Assembly (NCBI RefSeq): GCF_014206975.1
Contig: NZ_JACHOU010000001.1
Coordinates: forward strand, 124,001-188,000
Length of the DNA: 64,000 nucleotides
Source of the DNA: Aminobacter aganoensis
Lineage (GTDB): Bacteria > Pseudomonadota > Alphaproteobacteria > Rhizobiales > Rhizobiaceae
Reading direction: 5' to 3'
This document shows, in pieces, positions 37,200 to 46,647 of the stretch. Under the pieces are notes generated by a model that searched no databases, was not told where the DNA came from, and saw only the letters and a program-made list of their open reading frames with translations. Position 1 is the stretch's first letter, and each line of letters begins with the position of its first letter. The translations under genes and the position numbers were made by a program.

Positions 37200-38519
37200 A
37201 TGAGCCAGGACGATCCTTTCGGCTTGTCGGAGGATCGTGAGCGTACCCGGATACGCATGGTCGGCACGCCGATGCCGCGCGCGCCGATGCCGTTTACGGC
37301 CGCGCCGCTGAAACGGGCCCGCGCCCATCCCAACAAGCTGGTCAATGCGTTTTCAGCCCTGCTGGAATTCGCTCCCGAGCTCGAAAACGCCCTGCCGCCG
37401 GAAAACCCCGAAGTTCTGCGCACGCGGCTGTTGGAAGAACTGGTCCGCGCCCGCGACACGGCCGTCGCAGCCGGATCGTCGCTCGAACGGGCCGACCAGG
37501 CTGCCTGGTCCGTCGCTGCCCTGCTCGACGACCTCGCCCTCAACACGCCCTGGGGCGGCGCCAGCATCTGGCCGCGCCAGCCGCTCGTCGTCATGTTACG
37601 CGGCGATGTCGACGCCGGCGCACAGTTCTTCTCGCGCCTGGAAGAGCTCGAACGGCATCCCAACCGCGACCAGGAAATGCTGGAGCTGCAGTACTACTGC
37701 ATGGCGCTCGGCTTCCGCGGCAAATATCGCGTCCCCGGACGCGCCGGCGATCGCTCGCTGAACGCCGTACGCGTCGCCGCCGCCCGTTTCTTTCGCAATG
37801 CCGATGCCGAGGATGCATCGCTGTCGCCCAACTGGCGCGGCGTCGTCGCGTCCGACGAACCGCCGCGCTTTACCGTCCCGCTGTGGGTGATGGCGGTCAT
37901 CGCGGCCGTGCTGGCGACAGCCATCTATGTCGGCCTGTCGATGGGCCTGAGCAACCAGGCGACTCAACTGACAACGCTGGTTCGTGCCTTGCCGCCTGCC
38001 GACCGCGCCGAATTGCTGCGGACCGCGCCACAGGCCGAGGCACCGCCGGTCGAGACAGTCGATTTCGCCCTGCTGCCGGAGTTCGCCGCCGCCGCGCCGG
38101 AAGGGCTGCGCCCGGCCTTGAAGGGCGCCGAAAGCGTGTCCCTCGCCCGCCTCGTCATCCAGGCCAGCAATCCCGAGCTGTTCCAGTCGTCGCGTGCGGA
38201 ACTGACCGACGGCTTCCAGCCCCTCATCACGTCGATCGCCAAGGTCATCCTCGAAAACCAGGAGCTGATCGGAAACATCACTGTGGTCGGCCATACCGAC
38301 GGCATCCCGCTGCAGCGTACCAATCCGTTGTCGACCAACCAGCGCCTGTCGGAGGCACGCGCTGCGACGATTGCCGACATCCTCGTCCAGAACGGCGTGC
38401 CGCGCGAGCGCGTGCGCTCGGAAGGCCGCGCCGCCACCGACCCGGTCGCCGACGACGGCACCCGCGAGGGGCGCGCGCTCAATCGCCGTGTCGAAGTGCT
38501 GGTCGAAAAGAGGCTGTGA
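37200..38519 (+). CDS. tssL: T6SS inner-membrane protein TssL, copy 1, with OmpA-like domain
   Basis: TssL (DotU/IcmH family) forms the cytoplasm-facing membrane platform. In the 439-residue product the DotU domain covers about 45-225, with LELQYYCMALGFRGKYRV as landmark, and one membrane span follows near 226-248. The C-terminal OmpA-like domain (about 320-439) has VVGHTDGIPLQRTNPLSTNQRLSEARA and EGRALNRRVEVLVEKRL, predicting peptidoglycan binding. Three bases separate it from tssM. A second TssL starts at 51,241. Confidence 0.95.
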   Translation: MSQDDPFGLSEDRERTRIRMVGTPMPRAPMPFTAAPLKRARAHPNKLVNAFSALLEFAPELENALPPENPEVLRTRLLEELVRARDTAVAAGSSLERADQAAWSVAALLDDLALNTPWGGASIWPRQPLVVMLRGDVDAGAQFFSRLEELERHPNRDQEMLELQYYCMALGFRGKYRVPGRAGDRSLNAVRVAAARFFRNADAEDASLSPNWRGVVASDEPPRFTVPLWVMAVIAAVLATAIYVGLSMGLSNQATQLTTLVRALPPADRAELLRTAPQAEAPPVETVDFALLPEFAAAAPEGLRPALKGAESVSLARLVIQASNPELFQSSRAELTDGFQPLITSIAKVILENQELIGNITVVGHTDGIPLQRTNPLSTNQRLSEARAATIADILVQNGVPRERVRSEGRAATDPVADDGTREGRALNRRVEVLVEKRL

Positions 38520-38522
38520 CAG

Positions 38523-41500
38523 ATGTTCATCCTGCGCTTCCTCTGGGCGGTACTGACATCGCGGTGGCTCTGGACCTTGATCGGCCTGGCGCTGCTGTCG
38601 CTGATCATCTGGATCTTCGGCCCGATCGTCGCCGTCGGCCAAAGCACGCCCTTTGCCTCCGAAACCGTGCGCATGGCGATGATCGCCGGCCTTGTCATCC
38701 TCTGGCTGATCTGGCTGATCCTCGCCCAGCGCCGGGCCATACGCGCCAACCGGGTCTTCGTCGCCGAGATAGCCGCCCCGGCTGTCGAAAAGCCGCTCAC
38801 CCCGGGCGAGCAGAGCGTGGCGGCGGTCGGCGCCAAGTTCCAGGGCCTGATGGACGAGATGAAGCGACGCAAGCTCGGCGGGCGCAAGTTCCTGCGCGAG
38901 ATGCCCTGGTACGTCATCGTCGGCCCGCCCGCCACCGGCAAGACCACGGCGCTGCGCCAGTCCGGCCTCAACTTCCCGATCGACCTGACCGACGACATCC
39001 AGGGCGTCGGCGGCACCCGCAACTGCGACTGGTTCTTCTCCGAACACGCGGTGCTCATCGACACCGCCGGCCGCTACGTCCAGCAGGAAAGCCAGCCGGA
39101 TGTCGATGCCGCGGAGTGGCTGGGCTTCCTCGACCTGCTGAAGAAGCATCGCGGCAGGCGGGCGCTCAACGGCGTCATCGTCGCGCTGTCAATCGATGCG
39201 CTTTCCGAGGGCGACGAAGCGATCAAGGCGCACGGGCGCAAGATCCGCCGGCGCCTGTCCGAATTGAACGAGCGCCTGGAAATCCGCCTGCCGGTCTATC
39301 TGATGCTGACCAAGGCCGACCTGATCAAGGGCTTCGAGCCCTTCTTCGGGGGCCTCTCCACTTCAGCCCGCGAACAAGTCTGGGGCGCGACGTTCGCACC
39401 CGACGCGCGCGTCGACGGCAAGATGGTGGCGAGCGAGATCTCGCTTCTGGCGACCGAGCTCGAGAAGCGGCTGGTTCCGCGCCTCGAAGATGAAGACGCC
39501 CTCGCCAATCGGGCCGAGATCTTCCGCTTCCCGGCCCAGGTCGAAAGCCTGTCCGAGCCGGTCCGGCTGCTGGTCGAGCAGATCTTCGGTGAGAGCCGCT
39601 ACGAAGACAGCGCCTGGCTGCGCGGCGTCTATCTCACGTCGGCAACGCAGGAAGGCGCGCCGATCGACCGGCTGACCGCGGCACTTTCTTCGTCGTTCGG
39701 CTTGCCGCCACGGCGGGCGATGGCCTCGCCTCGCGTCGAGAAGCGCAGCTTCTTCCTCAAGAACCTGCTCACGGAAGTCGTCTTCAAGGAAGCCGGCCTC
39801 GGCATGTTCGATCCGGTCGCCCAGCGCCGCCGCACCTGGATATGGCGCGCCGCGGCCGCCGCGTCAGGCGCAGCCGTGCTGTTGGCGGGCATTCTATTCG
39901 GCCTGTCCTACTACGACAACCGCAACGCCATCGCGGCACAAGCGGGTCAGCTCGAGGCTTTGCAGGCACCGCTGGCGCCCCTGTCCGCCCGCCCGGCGCC
40001 GGTTGACGCGCCCGACATCGACGTCGCCCTTGCCGCCATGTCGGAGGTGGCCGGTGCCCGTACCGCACCGCCCAGCGGTGTCCGCGACCTGCTTGGCCCG
40101 ACGGCCTCGCCGGAGCTGCTGCGAGCCCAGGCCGACAGCTACGACCATGCCCTGCGTAACATCCTCGAGCCGCGCATGGTGGCCTTGCTCGAAACGACGA
40201 TGTGGCGACAGGTTCGCGATCCCGAGTTCATGCTGGGTGCGCTCAAGACCTACCGCATGATGACCGGCCTGTCGCAGATGGACCCCGATTTCGCGCAGGC
40301 CTGGTGGGTCAACGATCTGCCCGAATTCGCGCCGGTGGCGCCCTTCCCGACCGCCGACGCCGAAGAGCACCAGCTTGCCGCCATCCGCCGCATGACGGTC
40401 GATGCCAGCTACGTCGCGCCCGACCCCGCGCTGGTCGCCGAGGCGCTGAAGAGCGTCTGCACCATTTCCCTGCCTGCGCGCGCCTACAAGCAACTCTTGG
40501 CCGATCCCGCCGTCGCCGAGCTGAAGGAGTGGATCCCGGCAAACTTTGCCGGCCCGAACGGCTCCAAGGTGTTTGCCCGGCGTTCGGACAAGACGATGCG
40601 TGTCGGCATTTCGGGCGCCTTCACCTATGCCGGTTTCCACGACGTCATTCTCGACCGCCTCGAGGAGGTAGCCGCCCAGGCGGCCCTGGACCGCGCCGTC
40701 TTTGCCGGCGGTTGCGCCGAAAACGCGGAAACCTCGGTGTCGGCGCTGTCGGAGGACATCCTCAAGCTCTATTACGAGGACTTCATCGCCCAGTGGGATA
40801 GCCTGCTGCGCGACATCCGGCTGGCCCCTCTGACCGATCTCAACGTCGCCAGCGAAAACCTCAAGGACCTCTCCAGCGCCGATTCCGCCCTCAAGCGCCT
40901 GGTCACGGCGGTGGTCCACGAAACCGATCTCGTGCGTTCGGACGAAGAGCCGGCAGGCGACAACAAGGCGGCCTCCAAGGGCGCCAACAAGCTGCTCGGC
41001 AAGCTCGGCAAGGTCGGCAAGCTCGCCAAGGCGGGTGCCAAGCTGCTGCCGCGTGCAGGCTCGGCCGCCGAAGTCGACATGACCGGCACGCTCGTCGCCG
41101 AGCATTTCAAGCCGCTCAAGGGGGCTGTCGCCGAGGTCGACGGTCAGCCGCCCATGCTCGATGCCGCAGTCGTCGCACTTACTGCGCTGTCAAACGTACT
41201 GCAAACCGTCACCGCCAATCCCGACCCGCAGGATGCCATCAAGAAGCAGGGTGGCCTCGCCGAACTGACCGGTGCCGTCGCGCGCCAGGCGCAGATTCTG
41301 CCCGACCCGATCGACGACTGGCTCGGCGGCATCGCCGGCGACACCAGCGGCCTGACCGAGAAGGCTGTCACCTCCGAGCTCAACGCCATCTGGCGCGCCG
41401 ACATCCTGCCGTTCTGCCAGGCGGCCTTGACTGACCGCTATCCCTTCAGCCCGCAAAGCGCCGTCGACGTCAACGTCCGCGATTTCGCCCGCCTGTTTGG

Positions 41501-42062
41501 TCCCGGAGGGCTCATCGACGCCTTCACCAACGATCATCTGATCAGCTATGTCGACACCGCCAAGCAGCCTTGGACCTGGCGCGCCGATTTCGGCCTCGAC
41601 GCCTCCGCCCTCGCCGCCTTCGAGCAGGCGCGGCGCATCCGCGATGATCTGTTCCCCGGTGGCACCGGGCCGCTGATGAGCTTCACACTCGAGCCCAAGG
41701 ATTTGTCGCCCACAGTCACCCGCGTGACGCTCAACCTCGATGGCCAGAGCCTCGTCTACTTCAACAACGCCACCCGCCCGCAGCCGATGACCTGGCCGGG
41801 CAAGGATGGCACCGGCACCATTTCGCTCGCCTTCCAGCCGATCGACGGTTCGCCCGAAGTGATCGTCAACGAGACCGGCAGCTGGGCCTGGCTGCGGCTG
41901 CTGACCAAGGGCCGCTTCACCGGCACGGCCCTTTCCGACGTCTACAATCTGCGCCTGGGCGCCAAGAACTTCTATGCCGACTTCGAGCTCAAGGCGGCAA
42001 GCGTGGAAAATCCCTACAACCTCCAGATGTTCAAGAGGTTCACGTGTCCCTCGAACATCTAG
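38523..42062 (+). CDS. tssM: T6SS inner-membrane protein TssM (IcmF), copy 1
   Basis: TssM spans the inner membrane and reaches the outer membrane through TssJ. The 1179-residue protein has two N-terminal spans (about 15-35 and 50-68), an NTPase domain with Walker A GPPATGKT (134-141) and LIDTAGRY, and a third span near 438-460. The periplasmic part ends with the IcmF C-terminal domain. A Gly/Lys/Leu-rich stretch near 820-845 is low complexity. The Walker A is intact, so ATP binding is possible. The last 19 bases overlap tagF. Confidence 0.96.
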   Translation: MFILRFLWAVLTSRWLWTLIGLALLSLIIWIFGPIVAVGQSTPFASETVRMAMIAGLVILWLIWLILAQRRAIRANRVFVAEIAAPAVEKPLTPGEQSVAAVGAKFQGLMDEMKRRKLGGRKFLREMPWYVIVGPPATGKTTALRQSGLNFPIDLTDDIQGVGGTRNCDWFFSEHAVLIDTAGRYVQQESQPDVDAAEWLGFLDLLKKHRGRRALNGVIVALSIDALSEGDEAIKAHGRKIRRRLSELNERLEIRLPVYLMLTKADLIKGFEPFFGGLSTSAREQVWGATFAPDARVDGKMVASEISLLATELEKRLVPRLEDEDALANRAEIFRFPAQVESLSEPVRLLVEQIFGESRYEDSAWLRGVYLTSATQEGAPIDRLTAALSSSFGLPPRRAMASPRVEKRSFFLKNLLTEVVFKEAGLGMFDPVAQRRRTWIWRAAAAASGAAVLLAGILFGLSYYDNRNAIAAQAGQLEALQAPLAPLSARPAPVDAPDIDVALAAMSEVAGARTAPPSGVRDLLGPTASPELLRAQADSYDHALRNILEPRMVALLETTMWRQVRDPEFMLGALKTYRMMTGLSQMDPDFAQAWWVNDLPEFAPVAPFPTADAEEHQLAAIRRMTVDASYVAPDPALVAEALKSVCTISLPARAYKQLLADPAVAELKEWIPANFAGPNGSKVFARRSDKTMRVGISGAFTYAGFHDVILDRLEEVAAQAALDRAVFAGGCAENAETSVSALSEDILKLYYEDFIAQWDSLLRDIRLAPLTDLNVASENLKDLSSADSALKRLVTAVVHETDLVRSDEEPAGDNKAASKGANKLLGKLGKVGKLAKAGAKLLPRAGSAAEVDMTGTLVAEHFKPLKGAVAEVDGQPPMLDAAVVALTALSNVLQTVTANPDPQDAIKKQGGLAELTGAVARQAQILPDPIDDWLGGIAGDTSGLTEKAVTSELNAIWRADILPFCQAALTDRYPFSPQSAVDVNVRDFARLFGPGGLIDAFTNDHLISYVDTAKQPWTWRADFGLDASALAAFEQARRIRDDLFPGGTGPLMSFTLEPKDLSPTVTRVTLNLDGQSLVYFNNATRPQPMTWPGKDGTGTISLAFQPIDGSPEVIVNETGSWAWLRLLTKGRFTGTALSDVYNLRLGAKNFYADFELKAASVENPYNLQMFKRFTCPSNI

Positions 42063-42586
42063 GCACCGGTTTCTACGGCAAGATCCCGGCGACCGGCGAT
42101 TTTGTCGGTCGCGGCCTGCCGGGCGACTTCGTGCGGTCCTGGGATCGCTGGGTCGCAAGCCATCTGGCGCCGCTGCAATCCTTTGACCTCTGGGCCGACG
42201 ATGTCGCCCTGCGCTTCCTGCTCGGCAGCCGGGCCAATGGGCCGATGGCCGGCATCGTCGTGCCGAGCAGCGACCGCGCCGGCCGCCGTTTTCCGCTGAC
42301 CGTTGCCGCTCCGGTTTCTGTCGCGCTGGATAGCCTGGCTGTCTCGGCAGTGGAGTGGTTCGACGATGTGGAGGCCGTGGCCGACGCCGCGCGGCATGGC
42401 GATGTCGGTCCCGACGCGTTCGCCGAAGAACTGGCCGGACTGCCTTTCCCCACGAGCGAAGCCCACGGCGAGGCCGTTCTCGGCATGCTGTTCTGGACCA
42501 AGACCTGCGTGCCGATGGACGTCGATCCCGCCGAGCCGCGCTCGGCGCTGGACCGGCTGCTCGCGGCGAACGCGGAGACCGGCTGA
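42044..42586 (+). CDS. tagF: T6SS-associated protein TagF
   Basis: TagF represses T6SS after translation, in known systems by sequestering Fha. The 180-residue protein has the typical opening GFYGKIPATGDFVGRGLP and FVRSWDRWVASHLAP. The GTG start lies inside the end of tssM. In Agrobacterium TagF is fused to a PppA domain; here PppA is separate at 56.4 kb. The stop overlaps the next gene as TGATG, tying the DUF2169 module to the T6SS operon. Confidence 0.93.
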   Translation: MSLEHLGTGFYGKIPATGDFVGRGLPGDFVRSWDRWVASHLAPLQSFDLWADDVALRFLLGSRANGPMAGIVVPSSDRAGRRFPLTVAAPVSVALDSLAVSAVEWFDDVEAVADAARHGDVGPDAFAEELAGLPFPTSEAHGEAVLGMLFWTKTCVPMDVDPAEPRSALDRLLAANAETG

Positions 42587-43698
42587 TGCAGATCTGGAAC
42601 CAGACCGGCTTCGTCCACGAATTCACCATGGGCATGGACAAGGAAGCCCGCGAGTACCTGGTCGTGGTGGTCAAGGGCACGTTCGATTTCCCCGCCACTC
42701 CCGGCGGGCCAGTGCGCAAGTCGACCGAACAGGTGCCGCTAGTCATGGCCGACATCCCCAGCGGCGCACCCGGCTATTCCGCCACGCTCTGGGAAACCGA
42801 CTTCGCCTTCCGCAAGCCGCGCTGCGACGTGATCGCCAATGGTTGCGCCTATGCGCCCGGCGGACGGCCGGTCGAACGCGTGCCGGTGGGCATCAAGATC
42901 GGCGCCTGGCAAAAGCTCTTCGAGGTGGTCGGCACCCGCGAATGGCGCGCGCGCGGGCCGCTGTTCATGGCAACGGCGCCGCAGCCCTTTCTTCGCCAGC
43001 ACTTTTCCTACGACACCGCCTGGGGCGGCACCGATCGCCTCGACCCGGAGGACAAGCTGCCGGCGAGCTACAAGCTTAATCCCGTCGGCACCGGCTGGGC
43101 GCGCACCCGCAACCAGAACCTGATCCCGGGGCTCAGGCTGCCGAACACCCAGGCCATCGGCGAAGACATCGCCTCGCCCTTTGGCGACTACAGGCCGATG
43201 AGCTTCGGCCCGATGGGACGCGGCTGGCCGGGCCGCATCGAACATGGCGGCACCTACGACGACAACTGGGCCAAGAACATCTTCCCCTTCCTGCCGCCGG
43301 ACTTCGACGAACGCTATTTCCAGATGGCCCCGCCCGACCAGCAGATCGACCCGCCGAACGGCGGCGAGGAGGTGGTGCTCGTCAACCTCACGCCCCAGGG
43401 CAAGACTTGGTTCACCCTGCCGCAGGCCACATTGCCGATGACGATCTTCCGCGACGGCGACAAAGTGTTGGAACGCTCGATCCTGCCCGACACCTTGCTG
43501 TTCGACCCCGACAACCGCCGTCTGTCGATGGTGTGGCGGGCAGACGTGCGGATACTGAAGATCATCACCGAGTTCGAGGAGGCCTGGATAGGCCCGCCAA
43601 CCGAAACGATGCTCAGGGCTCGGCGAGAGGGCAAGGAATACGCCCGCGACGTGGCGAAGCGGCAGGAATTCGTGGACGACGAACAGGATGCCGCATGA
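42586..43698 (+). CDS. DUF2169 protein, probable T6SS effector adaptor
   Basis: DUF2169 proteins are found with PAAR-like effectors, and from memory at least one Agrobacterium member is thought to act as an adaptor loading an effector onto VgrG. The 370-residue product shows the family pattern NQTGFVHEFTMGMDKEAREY, VKGTFDFPA, TDFAFRKPRCDV and, later, WRADVRILKIITEFEEAW. It has no signal peptide or catalytic motif. It is coupled to tagF upstream (TGATG) and to the thiolase-like gene downstream (ATGA). The cargo is probably the DUF4150 protein two genes on; this is inference. Confidence 0.87.
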   Translation: MQIWNQTGFVHEFTMGMDKEAREYLVVVVKGTFDFPATPGGPVRKSTEQVPLVMADIPSGAPGYSATLWETDFAFRKPRCDVIANGCAYAPGGRPVERVPVGIKIGAWQKLFEVVGTREWRARGPLFMATAPQPFLRQHFSYDTAWGGTDRLDPEDKLPASYKLNPVGTGWARTRNQNLIPGLRLPNTQAIGEDIASPFGDYRPMSFGPMGRGWPGRIEHGGTYDDNWAKNIFPFLPPDFDERYFQMAPPDQQIDPPNGGEEVVLVNLTPQGKTWFTLPQATLPMTIFRDGDKVLERSILPDTLLFDPDNRRLSMVWRADVRILKIITEFEEAWIGPPTETMLRARREGKEYARDVAKRQEFVDDEQDAA

Positions 43699-44735
43699 CC
43701 GCCCATCTCGCCATTCTTGCCAGCGGGATGGTCACGGCCGTCGGCCTCGACGCGCCTTCGGCCTGCGCCGCGATGCGGGCGCGCCTGGACGGATTTCGGG
43801 AAACGGGCTTCCAGTCGGGCCCGGATGAGGCCTTGGTCGGCGCTCCGGTGCCGCTGGTTCACGAAATGCTTGGCGAGCGTCGCATGGCCTACATGGCGGC
43901 GGCGGCGATACGCGAGTGCTTCGATGCCCTGCCTGAGGCAAGGGCTGCGGCGACGCACCTGATCCTGTGTGTTGCCGAACCCGCGCGTCCCGGCGCTCCA
44001 GTGACCGACAGCAAGCGGCTCGTGCAGCGCATTGGCGACCTGCTGGCAGGGCCGGCCAACGGACCCGCACGCGTGATTAGCGAGGGCAGGCCCTCAGGGC
44101 ACGCGGCCCTGCGTACCGCCGCCCGGCTTCTGGCGGATGCAGAGGCCGAATATGTCGTCATTGCAGGCGTCGACAGCTACCTGACCTCGGGGACGATCAC
44201 ACATTTCCTGGGCGAGAACCGGCTGCTGACACCGGACAACGCCAATGGCTTCATTCCCGGGGAGGCTGCTGCGGCCATCCTTTGCGGCAAGGCGAGCCGT
44301 GGCGCCTTTCGGCTTGCCGGGCTCGGCCTCAGTCGCGAACCGGCATTCATCTACAATGGCCTCGACGAAAACGGCGCGCATCTTCCCCTGCGCGGCGACG
44401 GCATGACGGCGGCATATCGAGATGCGCTCGGCGAATGCGGGATAGAGATGGCGCAGCTCGGCTACAGGATCGCCGATCTGGTCGGCGAGCAATATTGGTT
44501 CAAGCAATCGGCCCTCGCCTCGATCCGGCTGGTTCGCGGCGCCCATGGCTTCCAGGACATCTGGTCCCCGGCTGAGTCGCTTGGCAATGTCGGGGCGGCG
44601 GTCGTGCCGGTGATGATAGGCATGGCGATGGCCGCGGCCGCCAAGGGATATGCAGCCGGTACGCCCGTGTTGGTCGAGGCCTCCGGCGACAGCGGCGCCT
44701 GCGGCGCGGCCATCTTTTCCGCGCGTGTGCAGTGA
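43695..44735 (+). CDS. Thiolase-fold (beta-ketoacyl synthase-like) protein lacking catalytic residues
   Basis: The 346-residue protein keeps thiolase-fold landmarks: an N-terminal ILASGMVTAVGLDAPS, a VVIAGVDSYLT strand, and GFIPGEAAAAIL, which equals the GFxxGEGA motif of ketosynthases. The nucleophile region, normally TACSS or TACAT, reads SEGRPSGHAA (about 129-138) with no Cys. The later His positions read VGEQYWF and SLGNVGAAV, with no His. It is therefore unlikely to condense acyl groups. Similar proteins occur between DUF2169 and DUF4150 genes in T6SS clusters as I recall, so a structural or chaperone role for effector loading is the best guess. It overlaps both neighbours. Confidence 0.8.
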   Translation: MTAHLAILASGMVTAVGLDAPSACAAMRARLDGFRETGFQSGPDEALVGAPVPLVHEMLGERRMAYMAAAAIRECFDALPEARAAATHLILCVAEPARPGAPVTDSKRLVQRIGDLLAGPANGPARVISEGRPSGHAALRTAARLLADAEAEYVVIAGVDSYLTSGTITHFLGENRLLTPDNANGFIPGEAAAAILCGKASRGAFRLAGLGLSREPAFIYNGLDENGAHLPLRGDGMTAAYRDALGECGIEMAQLGYRIADLVGEQYWFKQSALASIRLVRGAHGFQDIWSPAESLGNVGAAVVPVMIGMAMAAAAKGYAAGTPVLVEASGDSGACGAAIFSARVQ

Positions 44736-45721
44736 TGGCGAATGTCTACGCCAACGGGCTGGAGATTTCGGGCAAGGGCAGCGACGGAAAAACCATAGCT
44801 GCCTTCCCCGACACCTGCTTCACCCCACCCCAGACGCCGGCGACACCGCCGGGCGTGCCCATTCCCTACCCCAGCTTCGGCATGTCAGGCGATACCGACA
44901 AGGGGACAGGTACGGTCAAGATCGCCGGCAAGACCGTCAACATCAAGAACAAGTCGTATCTGTCGAAGACGTCCGGAACCGAGGCCGGTTGCGCGCCCAA
45001 AAAGAACATCATCACCTCGAAAAACACCGGTAAGGAATATTTCCACTCATGGTCGAACGATGTGAAGTTCGACGGTGAACCGGTCATCCGCTTCACCGAC
45101 ATGGCGACCAACGATCATGCCTCGCCACAAGCGGGCACCCCGCCCTGGGTGCATGTGCTCAAGATGAATGTCGGCGGCATTACCTGCGGCAAGCTTCTGA
45201 AAAAGATGAACCTGCGGCTTCACCCCCACAACAAGAAGAAATGCCCCAAGGGCTACCAGTCGGAGCACTACGTCGGAAACGAGTATTTCCAGGAGGATCG
45301 GGCGAGCAACACGTCCTACGATCAGTGGAAGGAATACAGCGTCCGCAGGGCACCCTGCGTCTGCATCCGCTCGATGAAGCACAAGAAGGGGGGCGGTTTC
45401 CAGGAAACCGGCAAGGGCAGCCGAAAGGACACGCCGCACGATACCAAGACCAAGGCCGTCAACGACTACAACGACAAGCGCATGGCACAGACGGGCAGGT
45501 CGCCCAAGCTGCGCGGCGCTGTCGCCAAGGGCACCAAATCGATCGCCGAGCAGCACAAGGAGTGCAGGGACGCGGGCCCGGCTACGCAAAAGAAGGTCGC
45601 CAAGTGCCTGTCGATGGTCTTCATGGCCTATATGCAGAGTGTCGTCGGCCCACCGCCTCCCGAGAAGACCATGGAGGAGTTGAATGAAATGCGGACCATG
45701 CGCCACAGGACGGTCAAATGA
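44735..45721 (+). CDS. DUF4150 PAAR-like T6SS tip effector with probable HNH/EndoVII-type nuclease domain
   Basis: The N-terminal 145 residues of this 328-residue protein match the DUF4150 PAAR-like fold (FPDTCFTPPQTPATPPGVPIPYP, then FTDMATNDHASPQ), which would cap the VgrG spike. From about residue 165 the protein differs: CPKGYQSEHYVGNEYFQ (C170, H178) and APCVCIRS (206-213), then TPHD (H235). This order, a His motif, an AP-x-V strand, then a P-His, is like the HNH/endonuclease VII toxin superfamily, so DNA cleavage in target cells is inferred. No signal peptide is present. The stop overlaps the start of the next gene (ATGA), as expected for an effector-immunity pair. Confidence 0.75.
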   Translation: MANVYANGLEISGKGSDGKTIAAFPDTCFTPPQTPATPPGVPIPYPSFGMSGDTDKGTGTVKIAGKTVNIKNKSYLSKTSGTEAGCAPKKNIITSKNTGKEYFHSWSNDVKFDGEPVIRFTDMATNDHASPQAGTPPWVHVLKMNVGGITCGKLLKKMNLRLHPHNKKKCPKGYQSEHYVGNEYFQEDRASNTSYDQWKEYSVRRAPCVCIRSMKHKKGGGFQETGKGSRKDTPHDTKTKAVNDYNDKRMAQTGRSPKLRGAVAKGTKSIAEQHKECRDAGPATQKKVAKCLSMVFMAYMQSVVGPPPPEKTMEELNEMRTMRHRTVK

Positions 45722-46647
45722 CGGGTCAAAAGGACATCGACCAGGTCCCGCCCGCTGAAATCTACCTGGAGGCGATGCGGGCGTTCCACGTCGGCGGCAC
45801 GCTGTTTGGCGTGTCCGTCGAGTTGAGCGACGAGTACAGGGAGCGTGGCCGCTCCTATCTGTTGCTGGTCGATTTCAATGGCCGCCAGGCCCGGTTCGAC
45901 ATTCTGTTGCAACTCGAAAACCAGATGCTGTCACACATCAGCACCTCGCCACAGGATCATGTGCTTCTGGAGGTGGGCGGCCTCACCCATTTCCTGCGCG
46001 GAACGGCGCGCACCACTGCGCGGGCGCCGGAGCCCTTCTTTCACAAGCTGTTCCTGCCGGCGGGCGGGCCGCTGTTCACCTATGGCGAGGACGGCAGCGT
46101 CTGCCGGTTCGAGGGCGGCACCTGGAAGCCGATCAGGCCCCTGGTGTCAGCATTCCTGAGGACCATGCACGGACCATCCGCCTCGCAGCTTCACGTCGCA
46201 GGCGACCACGGCACGCTCCTGCATTTGGTGGGCGACAGCTGGCGACAGGTCCCGCTCGATTTCAACCGTTCCATTCAGGCTATCCATGTCGCCGGCGATG
46301 GTACCGTCAGCATCGGCTGCGAAGACGGCATTTGTTTCGAGTACCGCGACAGCGAACTGAAGCAGGTCGACGCACCCGACAGCGACTTCATGTCGATCCG
46401 CGACTTCAAGGGGGCACGCTACTGGGGCGACAATGATTTCGGGCTTTTCGTTCAGCAAGATCGAAAGCTGAAGAAGTTCCGTGCCCTCGGATTTGCCTAC
46501 GCCATGGAGCCGTCGGATGAACTGCTCGTCATTACTGGCTGGAAAGAGGTCTTCGTGTTCGACGGCAGCGGCTGGTCGGGGTTCGAATTCGGCTATGATG
46601 GGCACCTCTATATCCAGGCTATCGACATGACCAGGCGCTATATCTGA
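45718..46647 (+). CDS. Candidate immunity protein, beta-propeller-like
   Basis: The 309-residue protein has no signal peptide. Its middle and C-terminal parts are short strands with W and G spaced like WD or Kelch-type blades: GPLFTYGEDGSVCRFEGGTWKP, GDHGTLLHLVGDSW and GCEDGICFEYRDSELK. The position immediately after, and overlapping, the DUF4150 effector gene suggests a cognate immunity protein; a cytoplasmic place fits a nuclease toxin. Functional proof is absent. It ends overlapping a minus-strand gene by 10 bases. Confidence 0.55.
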   Translation: MTGQKDIDQVPPAEIYLEAMRAFHVGGTLFGVSVELSDEYRERGRSYLLLVDFNGRQARFDILLQLENQMLSHISTSPQDHVLLEVGGLTHFLRGTARTTARAPEPFFHKLFLPAGGPLFTYGEDGSVCRFEGGTWKPIRPLVSAFLRTMHGPSASQLHVAGDHGTLLHLVGDSWRQVPLDFNRSIQAIHVAGDGTVSIGCEDGICFEYRDSELKQVDAPDSDFMSIRDFKGARYWGDNDFGLFVQQDRKLKKFRALGFAYAMEPSDELLVITGWKEVFVFDGSGWSGFEFGYDGHLYIQAIDMTRRYI

